Below, one piece after another: positions 9,474 through 18,814 of a stretch of 64,000 nucleotides of DNA. The position numbers were made by a program, and so were the translations under genes. Position 1 is the stretch's first letter. Each line of letters opens with the position of its first letter. The notes below the pieces were generated by a model. It worked only from the letters and a program-made list of their open reading frames with translations, searched no databases and had not been told where the DNA came from. The stretch is from Modicisalibacter coralii (GTDB lineage: Bacteria > Pseudomonadota > Gammaproteobacteria > Pseudomonadales > Halomonadaceae): positions 84,086 through 148,085 of the forward strand of contig NZ_QWBW01000015.1 of assembly GCF_004117855.1 (NCBI RefSeq), in the 5' to 3' direction.

Positions 9474-10559
9474 ATGACAAACTCTCTGCAGCGACCATGG
9501 CTGGCCAGTCTCGTGGCTGGCATCGCCCTCGGCGCCTCGACTGCCGCCATGGCGGCCAGCGACCGGGCCTTCGTGCCGATGGGGACGGCAGATGCCGCGG
9601 GTATCATCGACTTGGAGCGTCAGGAGGTAATATCGACCGTGACAGGTACGCTCAATACGCACGGCTCCGCCCTGACTCCCGACGGTCAGCAACTTATTCT
9701 TGGCAGTCTCACTCCTCATGAGCCCGGCACTGAGATCGCACGCCCTGAGGGTGTAACGGAAGACGAGCACGCTGCCCACCATGGCGATGGCGGAACGGTC
9801 TCCCGGGAAGCCGCGAGTACTGGCCTGCTCTACGTCGCCGACACGGTCACGAGCCAAGTCGTCAGGACACTGGAGGTGCCTGGACCCGTGCATCATGTGC
9901 TGGTCACGCAGGACGGGCGTCATGCCGTCTCGACCCACCCCATGGGCGGAGGCATCAGCGTGGTGTCGCTGGACAGCGGCCAGGTGATCGCCTCCGTCGC
10001 CACGGGGCCGAACCCGAATTACCTGGTTCAGAATGAGGAGGGAGGGAGCATATTCGTCAGCAACGCCGGTAACGGCACCATCAGCGAGGTGGATCCCCAG
10101 CATTGGTTCGTGCGACGGAACATGCGCGTGGGTGGCAGCCCAGAGCATATGGTGCTCTCGAATGACGGCGAACGCCTGTACGTCAACGATGATACCGGGG
10201 GGAGAGCCCTGGCGCTGGATCTTGCGAGCGCGAGCGGGAGTGTGGCCGCAGAATACGAGATCGGCGCGGCGCCTCACGGCATCGACCTGAGTCCCGATGG
10301 CCAGACGCTCTATGCCACGAGTCAAGGCGATAACCGCCTGGTCACGTATTCCCTCGAGGACGGCACACGACACAGCACCGACCTGGCTCCGGCCCCCTAC
10401 CATCTCGCCGTGGCGCCCAGCGATGGACGAGTGCTGATCACTAGCCGCGCCAACCCCGTGCTGTGGATCCTGGCCCCGGATTCCCTTGAGGTCTTGAAGA
10501 CCGTGGAACTGGGGGGCATCGGTCACCAGATATCGCTCGAGGCGTCGCATGCCCGTTGA
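9474..10559 (+). CDS. YncE-like periplasmic beta-propeller protein
   Basis: 361 aa with a signal peptide (residues 1-27, AAMA-A) and repeated 40-50-residue blades of the YVTN/cytochrome-d1-like type: LTPDGQQLILGS, VTQDGRHAVSTHP, LSNDGERLYVNDD, LSPDGQTLYATSQGDN, VAPSDGRVLITS. A His-rich insertion (DEHAAHHGDG, near residue 100) sits between blades 1 and 2 and is unusual for YncE. The start follows TTAGGAGACACCTCTC. Such propellers occur in copper-resistance islands beside cytochromes; function is unknown. It may bind metal or act with the upstream cytochrome. Confidence 0.7.
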   Translation: MTNSLQRPWLASLVAGIALGASTAAMAASDRAFVPMGTADAAGIIDLERQEVISTVTGTLNTHGSALTPDGQQLILGSLTPHEPGTEIARPEGVTEDEHAAHHGDGGTVSREAASTGLLYVADTVTSQVVRTLEVPGPVHHVLVTQDGRHAVSTHPMGGGISVVSLDSGQVIASVATGPNPNYLVQNEEGGSIFVSNAGNGTISEVDPQHWFVRRNMRVGGSPEHMVLSNDGERLYVNDDTGGRALALDLASASGSVAAEYEIGAAPHGIDLSPDGQTLYATSQGDNRLVTYSLEDGTRHSTDLAPAPYHLAVAPSDGRVLITSRANPVLWILAPDSLEVLKTVELGGIGHQISLEASHAR

Positions 10560-10615
10560 ACCAGCTGCTGCCCGGGCAATCCTTTTTCACTGCATGACAG
10601 TCAGGTAGAACCCCA

Positions 10616-11338
10616 GTGGAAACGCTCTCCTCCATCGGCCTGATCGGCGCTCTCTTCGGCGGGCTGCTGTCGTTCTTCTCACCCTGCACCCTGCCATTGC
10701 TGCCCGCCTATCTCTCGGTAGTCACCGGCGGGAGTGCCGGCAAGGCGGATCGGCGCTTCGAGGCGATGCTGCTGAGCACCTTCTTCGTCTTCGGCTTCAG
10801 CGTGGTGTTCATCCTGATGGGCCTGGGAATCACAAGTATCGGCCAACTCCTGCGCGGTTATCGCCAGGAGCTCAACTGGATCACCGGAAGCGTCGTCATA
10901 GTGCTCGGCCTGTTCATGACTGGCGTGTTCCGGTTGCCTGTCCTGCAGCGCAGCTTTCAGTGGTCGCCGGAGCTGCGAGGGGGGTCTCCCATGGCGGCGA
11001 CCTTCTTCGGTGTCTCCTTCGCCATCGGCTGGACGCCCTGCATTGGGCCGATTCTGGGGGCGATCCTGATGGCCACCTCGACCACCGCCAACGCCCAGGC
11101 CGGCATGCTCTATCTGGCGACGTACTCTCTGGGCCTGGCCCTGCCCTTCCTGGCCAGCACCCTGCTGCTCAACAGGTTCAGCCACTACCGAGGCCGTCTC
11201 GGCAAGTGGAGTGCCTATGCCCGACCGGTGGCGGGCGTGATCTTGGTCCTCATGGGCCTGCTGATCGTCTCCGGGACGCTCACCCGGCTTTCGAGCATCC
11301 TGGTGGACTGGTTCCCGTCCCTGGCCACAATCGGCTGA
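10616..11338 (+). CDS. ccdA: CcdA-family thiol-reductant transmembrane protein
   Basis: 240 aa from a GTG start. About six transmembrane segments and the two signature Cys-Pro motifs FFSPCTLPLLPAY (TM1) and IGWTPCIGPIL (TM4), the pair of membrane Cys that shuttle electrons from cytosolic thioredoxin to periplasmic acceptors. The family serves cytochrome c maturation or periplasmic thiol repair. Being 56 nt after the propeller gene and near a cytochrome c fits haem-thiol reduction; in a copper island, repair of Cu-oxidised periplasmic thiols is equally plausible. GTG is used because no ATG precedes the first TM segment. Confidence 0.82.
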   Translation: METLSSIGLIGALFGGLLSFFSPCTLPLLPAYLSVVTGGSAGKADRRFEAMLLSTFFVFGFSVVFILMGLGITSIGQLLRGYRQELNWITGSVVIVLGLFMTGVFRLPVLQRSFQWSPELRGGSPMAATFFGVSFAIGWTPCIGPILGAILMATSTTANAQAGMLYLATYSLGLALPFLASTLLLNRFSHYRGRLGKWSAYARPVAGVILVLMGLLIVSGTLTRLSSILVDWFPSLATIG

Positions 11339-11577
11339 GGACGCCGATCGGAATCCAATCGTCGAGTCTCCTACGATGTCTCGACGTAACGCCATCCTCC
11401 ATGACGGCCTGTTCCGTGCCATGGCGCCCGGCTCGGCCGACACATTGCTGAAGGCCATGGCGGGATTGCCGCGACGCAAACGACCCAGCGCCCGCCACCG
11501 GGCGTGGTCCCCGGTCTGGCCGAGAATCAGGAGATGCCTGGCTGGCGGCGTCACACTTCAGGGGCTTCGATAAAGTC

Positions 11578-12633
11578 CTACAGCCCCCCTAGGTGTTCGT
11601 AGATACCGCCGGCCTCGCTCTCCGCATCCGCCACCACGGGTTCGGGTTCCGGCGCCGGTCGGATGGCGACGACCTGGCCATCGGGATCATCCACCACGCC
11701 GCGTAGCTGTTGATAGTCGAGGGCCATGGATTCCCCATCGGCAGACTGACCCAGCAACGTTAATGCCTCCAGCAGTTGCGCCATGCCGTTCGCCTGCACC
11801 TCCAGCGGCTGGTAGGCCTGCACGTAGGGCGTGCCCGCGTGCCAGCCGGCCTTGATCGGTTGATCGATGATGTTGACCTGAGTGCCTTCGGGAACCCGTG
11901 TAAAGAGCGATTCGATGTCTTCCGGGAACATGCGAATACAGCCACGGCTGGCACGCATGCCGATGCCGCCCGGCCGGTTGGTGCCGTGGATGAGATAGCC
12001 GTCGAAGCCGAGCAGGATCGCATAGTCGCCGAGGGGATTGTCCGGCCCCGGGGGGACCACCGCGGGGGCCTCCTCGCCACGCGCCGCCGCTTCCTGCCGC
12101 ACCGACTCAGGCGGGTACCAGGCAGGGTTTTCGATGCGCATGGTCGTCACGGTCTTGCCGAGCGGGGTGTCGAAACCTTCACGACCGATGCCGATGGGAT
12201 AGGTCTCGACCCGCGGCGATTCCCCCTCCTCCAGCGCCGGGTAGTAGTAGAGGCGGAGTTCGGCGAGGTTGATCACGATGCCCTCGCGGTCTACCGGCGG
12301 CAGCAGGCGCTGCGCCGGGATCACTACCTCGGTACCCTCCCCGGGCATCCAGACGCTGAGATCGGGATTGGCGCGACGAATCTCCTCGTACCCCAGGTTG
12401 TGCTCGCGGGCGAGGTCGAGCAACGTTTCCTCGGCATCCGCTTCGACGGTGTAGTTCTGCCCGATGAGGTCGCCCCCCCTGGGCAATGGGTAGTGGCCCT
12501 TGGGCCAGTCGGCTGGCATCTCAGCCGCCTGGAGGGTGGAGCTCCCAGCGGCTAGCAGTACCACCGCAGCCTGCAGGCAACGCAGAGCCTGACTCACTCC
12601 TGTGCGGCCAGGCCAATCGGTGTCGATCGTCAT
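11578..12633 (-). CDS. L,D-transpeptidase (YkuD/ErfK family)
   Basis: 351 aa. Signal/anchor at residues 12-33, a LysM-like segment at about 53-97 (YTVEADAEETLLDLAREHN...PGEGTEVVIPAQ), then the YkuD catalytic domain with IHGTNRPGGIGMRASRGCIRMF, which contains the conserved His and the nucleophile Cys, and an acidic C-terminal tail. It makes 3-3 peptidoglycan cross-links or attaches lipoprotein to murein. The start at ATG 12633 follows GAGG; a longer upstream reading is Gly/Ala/Arg-rich and runs into lgt. It is 17 nt downstream of lgt, probably one transcript. Known for the family: LDTs are sensitive to copper, which makes its position in a metal island suggestive. Confidence 0.85.
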   Translation of the reverse strand: MTIDTDWPGRTGVSQALRCLQAAVVLLAAGSSTLQAAEMPADWPKGHYPLPRGGDLIGQNYTVEADAEETLLDLAREHNLGYEEIRRANPDLSVWMPGEGTEVVIPAQRLLPPVDREGIVINLAELRLYYYPALEEGESPRVETYPIGIGREGFDTPLGKTVTTMRIENPAWYPPESVRQEAAARGEEAPAVVPPGPDNPLGDYAILLGFDGYLIHGTNRPGGIGMRASRGCIRMFPEDIESLFTRVPEGTQVNIIDQPIKAGWHAGTPYVQAYQPLEVQANGMAQLLEALTLLGQSADGESMALDYQQLRGVVDDPDGQVVAIRPAPEPEPVVADAESEAGGIYEHLGGL

Positions 12634-12650
12634 GCCAAAGTCCTCTGTGA

Positions 12651-13472
12651 TCAGGGAGTCGATATGGGGCGTTCCGGCTCTCGCGCCTTGCCCACCGGGC
12701 GAGGTTGGCGACGTGACCACGCCACCAGCGCCACTCCCGCCACCAGCATCGGCAGGCTCAGCAACTGACCCATGGTCAGCCAACCGAAGGCGATGAACCC
12801 TAGATGGGGATCGGGCAACCGGACAAATTCCACGGCGAAGCGGAAGACGCCGTACAGCAGCAGGAAGAGCCCCGAGATCAGTCCCCGGCGGCGCGGCCGA
12901 CGCGACAGCCACCAGAGCACCGCAAACAGCACCAAGCCTTCCAGAGCAAATTCATAGAGCGCCGAGGGGTGGCGTGGCGCCGACCCCATGTGTGGGAATG
13001 CCATGGCCCAAGGGAGGTCGCTGATCTGCCCCGGCAGTTCGTGGTTGATGAAGTTGCCGAGGCGCCCGGCCCCTAGACCAATCGGCACCATCGGCGCGAT
13101 GAAGTCAGTGAGCTGAAAGAAGCCAAGACGGTGCCTGCGGGCAAACAGCAGGGCAGCGACCAGGACACCAGTCAGGCCGCCATGGAAACTCATGCCCCCC
13201 TCCCAGAGCCTGAACAGCCACAACGGGTTGGCCAGGAACTGGTCAATGCCATAGAAAAGGACATAACCCAGGCGTCCGCCGAGCACGACGCCCAATGCCC
13301 CGTAGAAGATCAAGTCACCGATGTCGTCCTGGCTCAAGCCCAGCCGAGGAGCGCGATAGCGACCAAGCAGCCATGCCGCGACGAAGCCGACAACGTACAT
13401 CAGGCCATACCAGTGGACCTGCACCGGCCCGATGGCGATGGCAATCGGATCGATCTGAGGATACTGCATCAT
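12651..13472 (-). CDS. lgt: prolipoprotein diacylglyceryl transferase
   Basis: 273 aa, seven predicted transmembrane segments. Family signatures include [18 protein letters not shown] at the N-terminus, [11 protein letters not shown], the H-containing [11 protein letters not shown] and the Lgt signature [17 protein letters not shown] near residue 140. It transfers diacylglyceryl to the Cys of prolipoproteins in the inner membrane. Start chosen at the tandem ATGs (13472/13469) after GGGATGGAAAC. It is paired with the L,D-transpeptidase and lies within the metal island rather than in the usual thyA neighbourhood, so it may be a second, accessory copy. Confidence 0.88.
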   Translation of the reverse strand: MMQYPQIDPIAIAIGPVQVHWYGLMYVVGFVAAWLLGRYRAPRLGLSQDDIGDLIFYGALGVVLGGRLGYVLFYGIDQFLANPLWLFRLWEGGMSFHGGLTGVLVAALLFARRHRLGFFQLTDFIAPMVPIGLGAGRLGNFINHELPGQISDLPWAMAFPHMGSAPRHPSALYEFALEGLVLFAVLWWLSRRPRRRGLISGLFLLLYGVFRFAVEFVRLPDPHLGFIAFGWLTMGQLLSLPMLVAGVALVAWSRRQPRPVGKAREPERPISTP

Positions 13473-13632
13473 TTTGTTTCCATCCCTGTGTGGAAAGGGG
13501 GAGTCAACCGCCACATCGGCATGGGAGGGCCCATCGGCAAGTCATCATCAGTAACACTTGGCGTGGTGCCCCGCCTATCCGGTGCCATGGGATATCGACG
13601 AGGGGGAACGGGCAGACGCCCAAGGAGGCCGC

Positions 13633-13959
13633 TCAGGCGCGCGGAGGGCGATCGAGGCGTTCGAGAAGTGTCAGCGGCCAGACTGCACCCGGGACCAGGC
13701 CTGTCGGCAGGGAGACAGTAGACAGGGGTTGGGTGTCTAACATCACGGCGTCGCAGTGCCCGCAGAACGCACTGCAGATTGTCAGCCCGCCCTGCTCATC
13801 GGTTGTCTCCAACACGGGAGATACCAATGCTAGATCCGAGGCCGACTCGACAATACATGGATCACCGGCGTGATGTCCGGCCGCCATGACGACACCAGGC
13901 AAGGCTACGCTGATACCCAGCAGGATACACAACAGCCATGTCATGGCAGAGCGCGGCAT
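13633..13959 (-). CDS. small exported Cys/His protein, CzcI/DUF2946-like
   Basis: 108 aa. Signal peptide MPRSAMTWLLCILLG...VVMA, then AAGHHAGDPC and CSAFCGHCD (three Cys and one His in nine residues), and a C-terminal tail ending LLERLDRPPRA that resembles the 'RPPR' tails of CzcI-type small proteins. The start ATG 13959 has a modest ribosome site. Divergent from the gene at 14139 across a shared region that contains a perfect 7-bp dyad. Role unknown; periplasmic metal sensing or trafficking is an inference. Confidence 0.55.
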   Translation of the reverse strand: MPRSAMTWLLCILLGISVALPGVVMAAGHHAGDPCIVESASDLALVSPVLETTDEQGGLTICSAFCGHCDAVMLDTQPLSTVSLPTGLVPGAVWPLTLLERLDRPPRA

Positions 13960-14025
13960 AGGCGTCGCCTTGTTCAGGAAGCACGGATCTTGGTCGGAGT
14001 ATTTCACGCTACCAGCACAGGCCAC

Positions 14026-14048
14026 AACCTCGATGCTGCACCGAGGTT
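14026..14048 (-). promoter_or_regulatory. AACCTCG-N9-CGAGGTT inverted repeat in a divergent promoter region
   Basis: Perfect 7-bp arms with a 9-bp spacer. On the minus strand a TTAACC -35-like hexamer (14045-14050) and TGGCCT 20 bp later frame the dyad, the same geometry as the three MerR-type promoters of this window, though the hexamers are weaker. Confidence 0.4.
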
Positions 14049-14138
14049 AACGGCGCCATCCGGCTTGATGTGAGTCAATGGCGAGGCCTCGGTTCTGGAC
14101 TATTTTGAAGGAAACCTCCTCCCTAGGAGCTCTGCCGA

Positions 14139-14561
14139 ATGTCCAGGCACGCCCCGTCTCCCAGACCTTCCATGCGGATTGCCACCGCATGGTCTCGCCT
14201 TGGGTGGGTCATCCTGCTGGGCATGGTGGTGCTCTTCAGTGCCGGCACGATGGCGGATGTGCCCTCCTCCACCGCGTCTGGCCAGGTTGGCGTCGAGCTT
14301 CTCTCGGACACGCACTCGAATACCTCGCTCATCAACACGGAACACCCTCGACCTCACTGCCACCATGGCCATGGCGCTCGCCATATCGGCAGCGCCCTGT
14401 TGCGCCTGGAGCGCCAGGACCCCGAGTTCAAGCCCCTTCCCTCCAGCATGGTGATCCCCGCCATGGCACCTCGAGTTGCCACCGCCTGCGGCACGCCAAG
14501 TGCCCTTCCCGTTCCATCGCCGACTGCAGTCTACCTGTTGACTCAACGCTTCAGGGCTTGA
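14139..14561 (+). CDS. small exported protein with His cluster, unknown function
   Basis: 140 aa, start ATG after TAGGAGCTCTGCCGA. A basic N-terminus and hydrophobic stretch (about 19-39, WVILLGMVVLFSAGTMA) form a signal peptide, followed by RPHCHHGHGARH (near residue 70) and a tail ending YLLTQRFRA. No domain recognised. Length, signal and tail resemble the other small island proteins at 7220 and 13633. Probable metal-associated periplasmic protein. Confidence 0.5.
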   Translation: MSRHAPSPRPSMRIATAWSRLGWVILLGMVVLFSAGTMADVPSSTASGQVGVELLSDTHSNTSLINTEHPRPHCHHGHGARHIGSALLRLERQDPEFKPLPSSMVIPAMAPRVATACGTPSALPVPSPTAVYLLTQRFRA

Positions 14562-14722
14562 AGCACCCCGTTTCCCTTGCCCCCCGCATTGCCCCAGGCG
14601 CCGATATGAGGAGCCACTGTGCCTGTGACGCGGCTATCGTCAAGGCAAGAGCATACACATTCACAGCACGATCACGGCTTCCGTGTCGGATATGGCTTAG
14701 TGGATGTCACATTGAGGCACTT

Positions 14723-15076
14723 ATGAACGCACTGTTTTACTTCCTGCTCTGGGCGGCGATCTTCTTTTTGATGATGCGCTTTGGCTGTGGTGCTCACGTC
14801 ATGGGGCATCGCCATGGCAAGGCCCAGCATGGCGACGATAGCCCAGAGGATCCACACGCAACCGAGGGGCTGAAGTGGATCCCACCAGCCGAGGACGTCG
14901 ATCCCGTCTGTGGCAAGACCGTCATCACGGAAAGAGCTAAGCCGAGCGTCCTTGATGGCCATGTCTTTTACTTCTGCTCTCGTGACTGCCGGGAGCGCTT
15001 CGAGGCCGCGCCCGAACAGTATCTCGCACCTGTAACAAAGGTCTTACCTTCCCAACCGGAGAATGAAGATGCCTGA
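14723..15076 (+). CDS. membrane-anchored YHS-domain protein
   Basis: 117 aa; start ATG follows TTGAGGCACTT. One N-terminal transmembrane segment (about 3-19), a His-rich stretch (GHRHGKAQHGDD), then a YHS domain with DPVCGKTV and FYFCSRDCRERFEAAPEQYL. YHS domains occur in copper ATPases and multi-copper proteins and bind metal through their Cys. Its 3' end overlaps the DUF5676 gene by 14 nt, so the two are coupled. Confidence 0.72.
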   Translation: MNALFYFLLWAAIFFLMMRFGCGAHVMGHRHGKAQHGDDSPEDPHATEGLKWIPPAEDVDPVCGKTVITERAKPSVLDGHVFYFCSRDCRERFEAAPEQYLAPVTKVLPSQPENEDA

Positions 15077-15419
15077 TGCCGATATTCCGTCGACAGCCAA
15101 GCCGCATTACGGAACCCGCTTGCCGGTTCAGGCCACGCCTCGGATTCCCGTGATCGCGCTCGGGATGAGCCTGGGGCTGTTTCTGGCCGTAACCTTCATC
15201 CTATGCGTCGGCTTCGACCTGCTGTTTCCCGACCAAGCGATGTATGAGAGCTGGTTGCGCCTGCTGCCTGGCTTCACCTGGTTGAGCTGGCCAAGTTTTT
15301 TCCTGGGACTGGCTGAAAGCTTCGGCTACGGCTGGTACGTCGCCCTGGTCTTCGGGCCGCTCTATAACTTCTTTGTCACACGCTTTGGACGGAGAATCGC
15401 CGGGAAGCAAGCCCCATGA
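15063..15419 (+). CDS. DUF5676-like small membrane protein
   Basis: 118 aa with two predicted transmembrane helices (about 29-51 and 76-104) separated by LLFPDQAMYESWLRLLPGFTWLSWPSFFLGLAES. The pattern G-W-Y-x-A-L-x-F-x-P-L-Y-N-F-F matches the DUF5676 family found beside CopA and YHS proteins. An internal ATG two codons on (15069) is an alternative start. Function unknown; coupled to the YHS protein. Confidence 0.62.
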   Translation: MKMPDADIPSTAKPHYGTRLPVQATPRIPVIALGMSLGLFLAVTFILCVGFDLLFPDQAMYESWLRLLPGFTWLSWPSFFLGLAESFGYGWYVALVFGPLYNFFVTRFGRRIAGKQAP

Positions 15420-15722
15420 GCATCGCATGTCACGCGGCAATCAGCCGCTCAGGGTCATTTCATCTTGTTCAGCCATATTCTAGCTTGCCAAAGCATTGGC
15501 AGCGTAAGCGACATCTCGCGCCTATCAGCGCCGAGTACCGTTGCTTATTCCTCGCTGGGCACAGTGGCGGAAGCTAACGGATACTTCACGCAACCCTCAG
15601 GATGAGCCGGGGGGGGCACTAACGTGGATTCACACATCAACGCATGCGTGGGGCGTTGATTCTATTCCACCGATGAAAGCTGACCGGGATCAAGAAACGC
15701 TCGCTTTCATTTCTACCGTATC

Positions 15723-15754
15723 TTGACCTTTGGGTTACCCGCAGGTTTTAGCCT
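15723..15754 (+). promoter_or_regulatory. MerR/CueR-type promoter of the SHOCT-copA operon
   Basis: TTGACC (15723-15728), about 20 bp, TAGCCT (15749-15754). Between them ACCTTTGGGT-T-ACCCGCAGGT forms a dyad matching at 8 of 10 positions. The first gene starts 38 nt downstream with AAAGGAGATCCGACC as ribosome site. The rest of 15420-15791 shows no gene. Confidence 0.7.
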
Positions 15755-15791
15755 GACGTCAGGGTGACTCAACACGAAAGGAGATCCGACC

Positions 15792-16043
15792 ATGTGGGGC
15801 GACATGATGGCGTATATGGGAAATGTTGGTTGGGGGCATATGCTCTTCGGCGGACTCATGATGGTGCTGTTCTGGGGCGCCGTCATTGCCTTGGCCGTTT
15901 TGCTGGTGCGCGGCCTGACCCGAGGACGGAGCGAGGCCGCGCACCAGCGGCCAACCGCACTAGAACTTCTGCAAGAACGCTACGCCCGTGGCGAGATCGA
16001 CCAGCAGGAATACGAGCGGCGCAGACGCGATCTGAAGCGATGA
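15792..16043 (+). CDS. small membrane protein with SHOCT domain
   Basis: 83 aa. Met/Gly/Trp-rich N-terminus, one transmembrane helix (about 18-42), and a C-terminal SHOCT motif (ALELLQERYARGEIDQQEYE). SHOCT domains are short oligomerisation tails common in small membrane proteins; in copper islands they frequently precede copA. First gene after the MerR-type promoter; the Met-rich N-terminus suggests periplasmic metal contact. Confidence 0.75.
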   Translation: MWGDMMAYMGNVGWGHMLFGGLMMVLFWGAVIALAVLLVRGLTRGRSEAAHQRPTALELLQERYARGEIDQQEYERRRRDLKR

Positions 16044-16133
16044 AGACGCGGCAAAGGGACCGTGACGTCCCTCATTCACGGAAAGGAATCGTCTGAGATC
16101 CCCTCAGCCGACGCACGAAACGGAGACGGCTTC

Positions 16134-18566
16134 ATGACTCAGCAGCACAGCAAGCGGCGTGAGCACTCGCATCACGATACGCTGAACGAAGGTATCGATG
16201 CCGGTTCCATGAGCGCCGGCGATCAAGGCGCTGCCCAGTACACCTGCCCAATGCATCCCGAGGTCGTCTCCGAGCAGCCGGGGGATTGCCCGAAGTGCGG
16301 CATGCACCTCGTGCCCCAGGAAGGCAGTGAGGCTCAGGCTCCCTCCGCTCATGGCCAGTGCCACGGGCACGCCCATCACGCCGGCCATGAGGCGAGTACC
16401 CCGGTGCGCGGCGGCCAGTACGACAAGGTGCCGGCGGGGCATGCGGGCGCCGTCTACACCTGCCCGATGCACCCCGAGGTGCGACAGACTACCCCCGGCG
16501 CCTGCCCACTGTGCGGCATGGGGCTAGAACTCGAATCGGCGACGGTCGGCGATGAAGGGCCGAATCCCGAGCTAATCGATTTCACCCGCCGCTTCTGGGT
16601 CTCGGCCGTGCTCACGCTGCCGGTGCTGGTGCTGACGATGAGCCCCTTTCTTGGCCTCACTGCGATCCGCGAGTTTTTCGGCGAACGCACGGCGATGTGG
16701 ATCGAGCTGGTGCTGAGCACGCCAGTCATCCTGTGGTCCGGCTGGCCGTTCTTCGTGCGCGGCATCAACTCCTTTCGCACCTGGAACCTCAACATGTTCA
16801 GCCTGATCAGCATGGGGGTCGGTGCAGCCTATCTGTTCTCGATCGTCGCGCTGCTCGTGCCTGGCATCTTCCCAGAAGGCTTCCGCCGGGAAGACGGCAG
16901 CGTCGGGGTCTACTTCGAGGCCGCAGCGGTGATCGTGACCCTGGTCCTGCTGGGTCAGGTAATGGAGCTGCGCGCCCGCGAGGGTACCGGCAAGGCGATC
17001 CGGGCGCTGCTCGACATGGCCGCCAAGACCGCGCGGGTGATCCGACCCGACGGCAGCGAGGAGGAGGTGCCGCTGGAAGAGGTGCAGGTGGGCGATCACC
17101 TGCGGGTACGCCCCGGTGACAAGGTGCCGGTGGACGGCGAGGTGGTCGAGGGTCGCTCCTCGGTCGACGAGTCGATGATCTCGGGCGAGCCGGTGCCGGT
17201 GGAGAAGGTCGCGGGCGACAAGGTCACCGGAGCTACCATCAACGGCACGGGCAGCCTGATCATGGAGGCCACCCGTGTCGGCGCCGACACCATGCTCAGC
17301 CAGATCGTCGAGATGGTGGCCGCCGCCCAGCGCTCCCGCGCACCGATCCAGAAATTCGCCGACAAGGTAGCGGGCATGTTCGTCCCCGCGGTGATCGGTG
17401 TCGCCATCCTCTCCTTCATCGCCTGGGCGATCTGGGGCCCGATGCCGGCGCTGTCCTATGCGCTGGTCTCGGCAGTGGCGGTGCTGATCATCGCCTGCCC
17501 CTGTGCCCTGGGGCTGGCCACCCCGATGTCGATCATGACAGCCACCGGGCGCGGCGCCCAGGCCGGCGTGCTGATCAAGAATGCCGAGGCGCTGGAACGT
17601 TTCGCCAAGGTCGACACCCTGATGGTGGACAAGACCGGCACCCTGACCGAGGGCAAGCCGAAGCTGGTGGCGGTGCTGCCCGAGGAAGGCCATGACGAGA
17701 CCGAGGTGTTGCGCCTGGCGGCCAGCCTCGAAAAGGGCTCCGAGCACCCGCTGGCCGAGGCCATCGTCGCCGGCGCCGAGGCGCGCGGCGTCTCCCTCGC
17801 CGAGGCCCGCGATTTCGAGGCCGTGACCGGCATGGGCGTGAAGGGCATGGTGGACGGCCACGCGGTGGCGCTTGGCAACGCCAAGCTGATGGCCGAACTG
17901 GGCCTGGACGGCGGTCGGATAGCCGAGACCGCGAACGCCCGCCGCGATCAGGGCGAAACGGTGATGTTCGTGGTGCTCGACGGCCAGATCGCCGGCCTGG
18001 TCAGCGTGGCCGACCCGGTGAAGGAGACCACGCCCGACGCCCTGAAGGCGCTGCACCGGCTAGGATTCCGCATCATCATGGCCACCGGCGACAACGAACG
18101 CACGGCCAAGGCGGTAGCCGGTCGGTTGGGTATCGACGAGATCCGCGCCGACGTGCTGCCCGAGGACAAGGCACGCATCATCCAGGAACTGCAGGCTGAA
18201 GGCCGCAAGGTCGCCATGGCGGGCGACGGCGTGAATGATGCCCCCGCCCTCGCCCAAGCCGATGTGGGCATCGCCATGGGCACCGGCGCCGACGTGGCGA
18301 TCGAAAGCGCCGGCTTCACCCTGGTCAAGGGCAACCTCGATGGCATCGTTCGGGCCCGCAAGCTGTCGCTGGCCACGATGCGCAACATCAAACAGAACCT
18401 GTTCTTCGCCCTGGTCTACAACGGAGCCGGGGTGCCGATCGCCGCCGGGGTCCTCTATCCGTTCCTCGGCCTTTTGATCGGCCCGATGTTCGCCGCCTTC
18501 GCGATGAGCGCCTCGTCGCTGTCGGTGGTGATGAATTCACTGCGCTTGCGCCGAGTGAGGATCTGA
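16134..18566 (+). CDS. copA: CopA-type Cu+/Ag+ P1B-ATPase with two N-terminal CPMHP domains
   Basis: 810 aa. Start ATG 16134 follows GGAGACGGCTTC; a GTG 24 codons upstream has no good site. Instead of CxxC HMA domains, the N-terminus carries two heavy-metal-binding domains, each YTCPMHPEV...GxCPxCGM, separated by a His-rich linker. Then come the A-domain (SGEPVPVEK), CPC in the ion-channel helix (near residue 452), DKTGTLTEG with phosphorylated Asp499, [17 protein letters not shown], and [11 protein letters not shown] plus [15 protein letters not shown], the TM7-8 signatures of the P1B-1 Cu+ group. Exports Cu+/Ag+ from cytosol to periplasm. Second gene of the operon. Confidence 0.93.
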   Translation: MTQQHSKRREHSHHDTLNEGIDAGSMSAGDQGAAQYTCPMHPEVVSEQPGDCPKCGMHLVPQEGSEAQAPSAHGQCHGHAHHAGHEASTPVRGGQYDKVPAGHAGAVYTCPMHPEVRQTTPGACPLCGMGLELESATVGDEGPNPELIDFTRRFWVSAVLTLPVLVLTMSPFLGLTAIREFFGERTAMWIELVLSTPVILWSGWPFFVRGINSFRTWNLNMFSLISMGVGAAYLFSIVALLVPGIFPEGFRREDGSVGVYFEAAAVIVTLVLLGQVMELRAREGTGKAIRALLDMAAKTARVIRPDGSEEEVPLEEVQVGDHLRVRPGDKVPVDGEVVEGRSSVDESMISGEPVPVEKVAGDKVTGATINGTGSLIMEATRVGADTMLSQIVEMVAAAQRSRAPIQKFADKVAGMFVPAVIGVAILSFIAWAIWGPMPALSYALVSAVAVLIIACPCALGLATPMSIMTATGRGAQAGVLIKNAEALERFAKVDTLMVDKTGTLTEGKPKLVAVLPEEGHDETEVLRLAASLEKGSEHPLAEAIVAGAEARGVSLAEARDFEAVTGMGVKGMVDGHAVALGNAKLMAELGLDGGRIAETANARRDQGETVMFVVLDGQIAGLVSVADPVKETTPDALKALHRLGFRIIMATGDNERTAKAVAGRLGIDEIRADVLPEDKARIIQELQAEGRKVAMAGDGVNDAPALAQADVGIAMGTGADVAIESAGFTLVKGNLDGIVRARKLSLATMRNIKQNLFFALVYNGAGVPIAAGVLYPFLGLLIGPMFAAFAMSASSLSVVMNSLRLRRVRI

Positions 18567-18568
18567 CC

Positions 18569-18814
18569 ATGCATGACGAGAAAAATTGGCTGGACAGCAG
18601 ACCGAGCAAGGGCACCTTCTGGCTGATGGTGGCGATCGCCCTGGCGGTGATGGGCTTTTGGCTCTGGGAGGAGCACGAGGAGCATCTGCTCGGCGCCCTG
18701 CCCTGGCTGATCCTGCTGGCCTGCCCGCTGATGCACCTGGTCATGCACGGCAGGCATGGCGGGCACGGATCTCGCGGCGGGCATGATGACCACAAGGACG
18801 GGCGCGATGAGTAG
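18569..18814 (+). CDS. DUF2933-like small membrane protein
   Basis: 81 aa. Two short hydrophobic helices (about 17-33 and 42-57) around an acidic/His motif (WEEHEEHLLG), ending in a His/Gly/Asp-rich tail (HGGHGSRGGHDDHKDG). The layout matches the DUF2933 family regularly found in copper and silver islands. It starts 2 nt after copA and overlaps the DUF3141 gene by 8 nt. Probable membrane metal-binding accessory; biochemical role unknown. Confidence 0.7.
   Translation: MHDEKNWLDSRPSKGTFWLMVAIALAVMGFWLWEEHEEHLLGALPWLILLACPLMHLVMHGRHGGHGSRGGHDDHKDGRDE

Noticed and set aside
11376..11573. 65-aa plus-strand frame between ccdA and the L,D-transpeptidase gene
   Set aside because: Arg/Pro/Ala-rich, no ribosome site, no recognisable motif.
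15541..15726. 61-aa frame before the copA operon
   Set aside because: Ends in the MerR-type promoter, no ribosome site.
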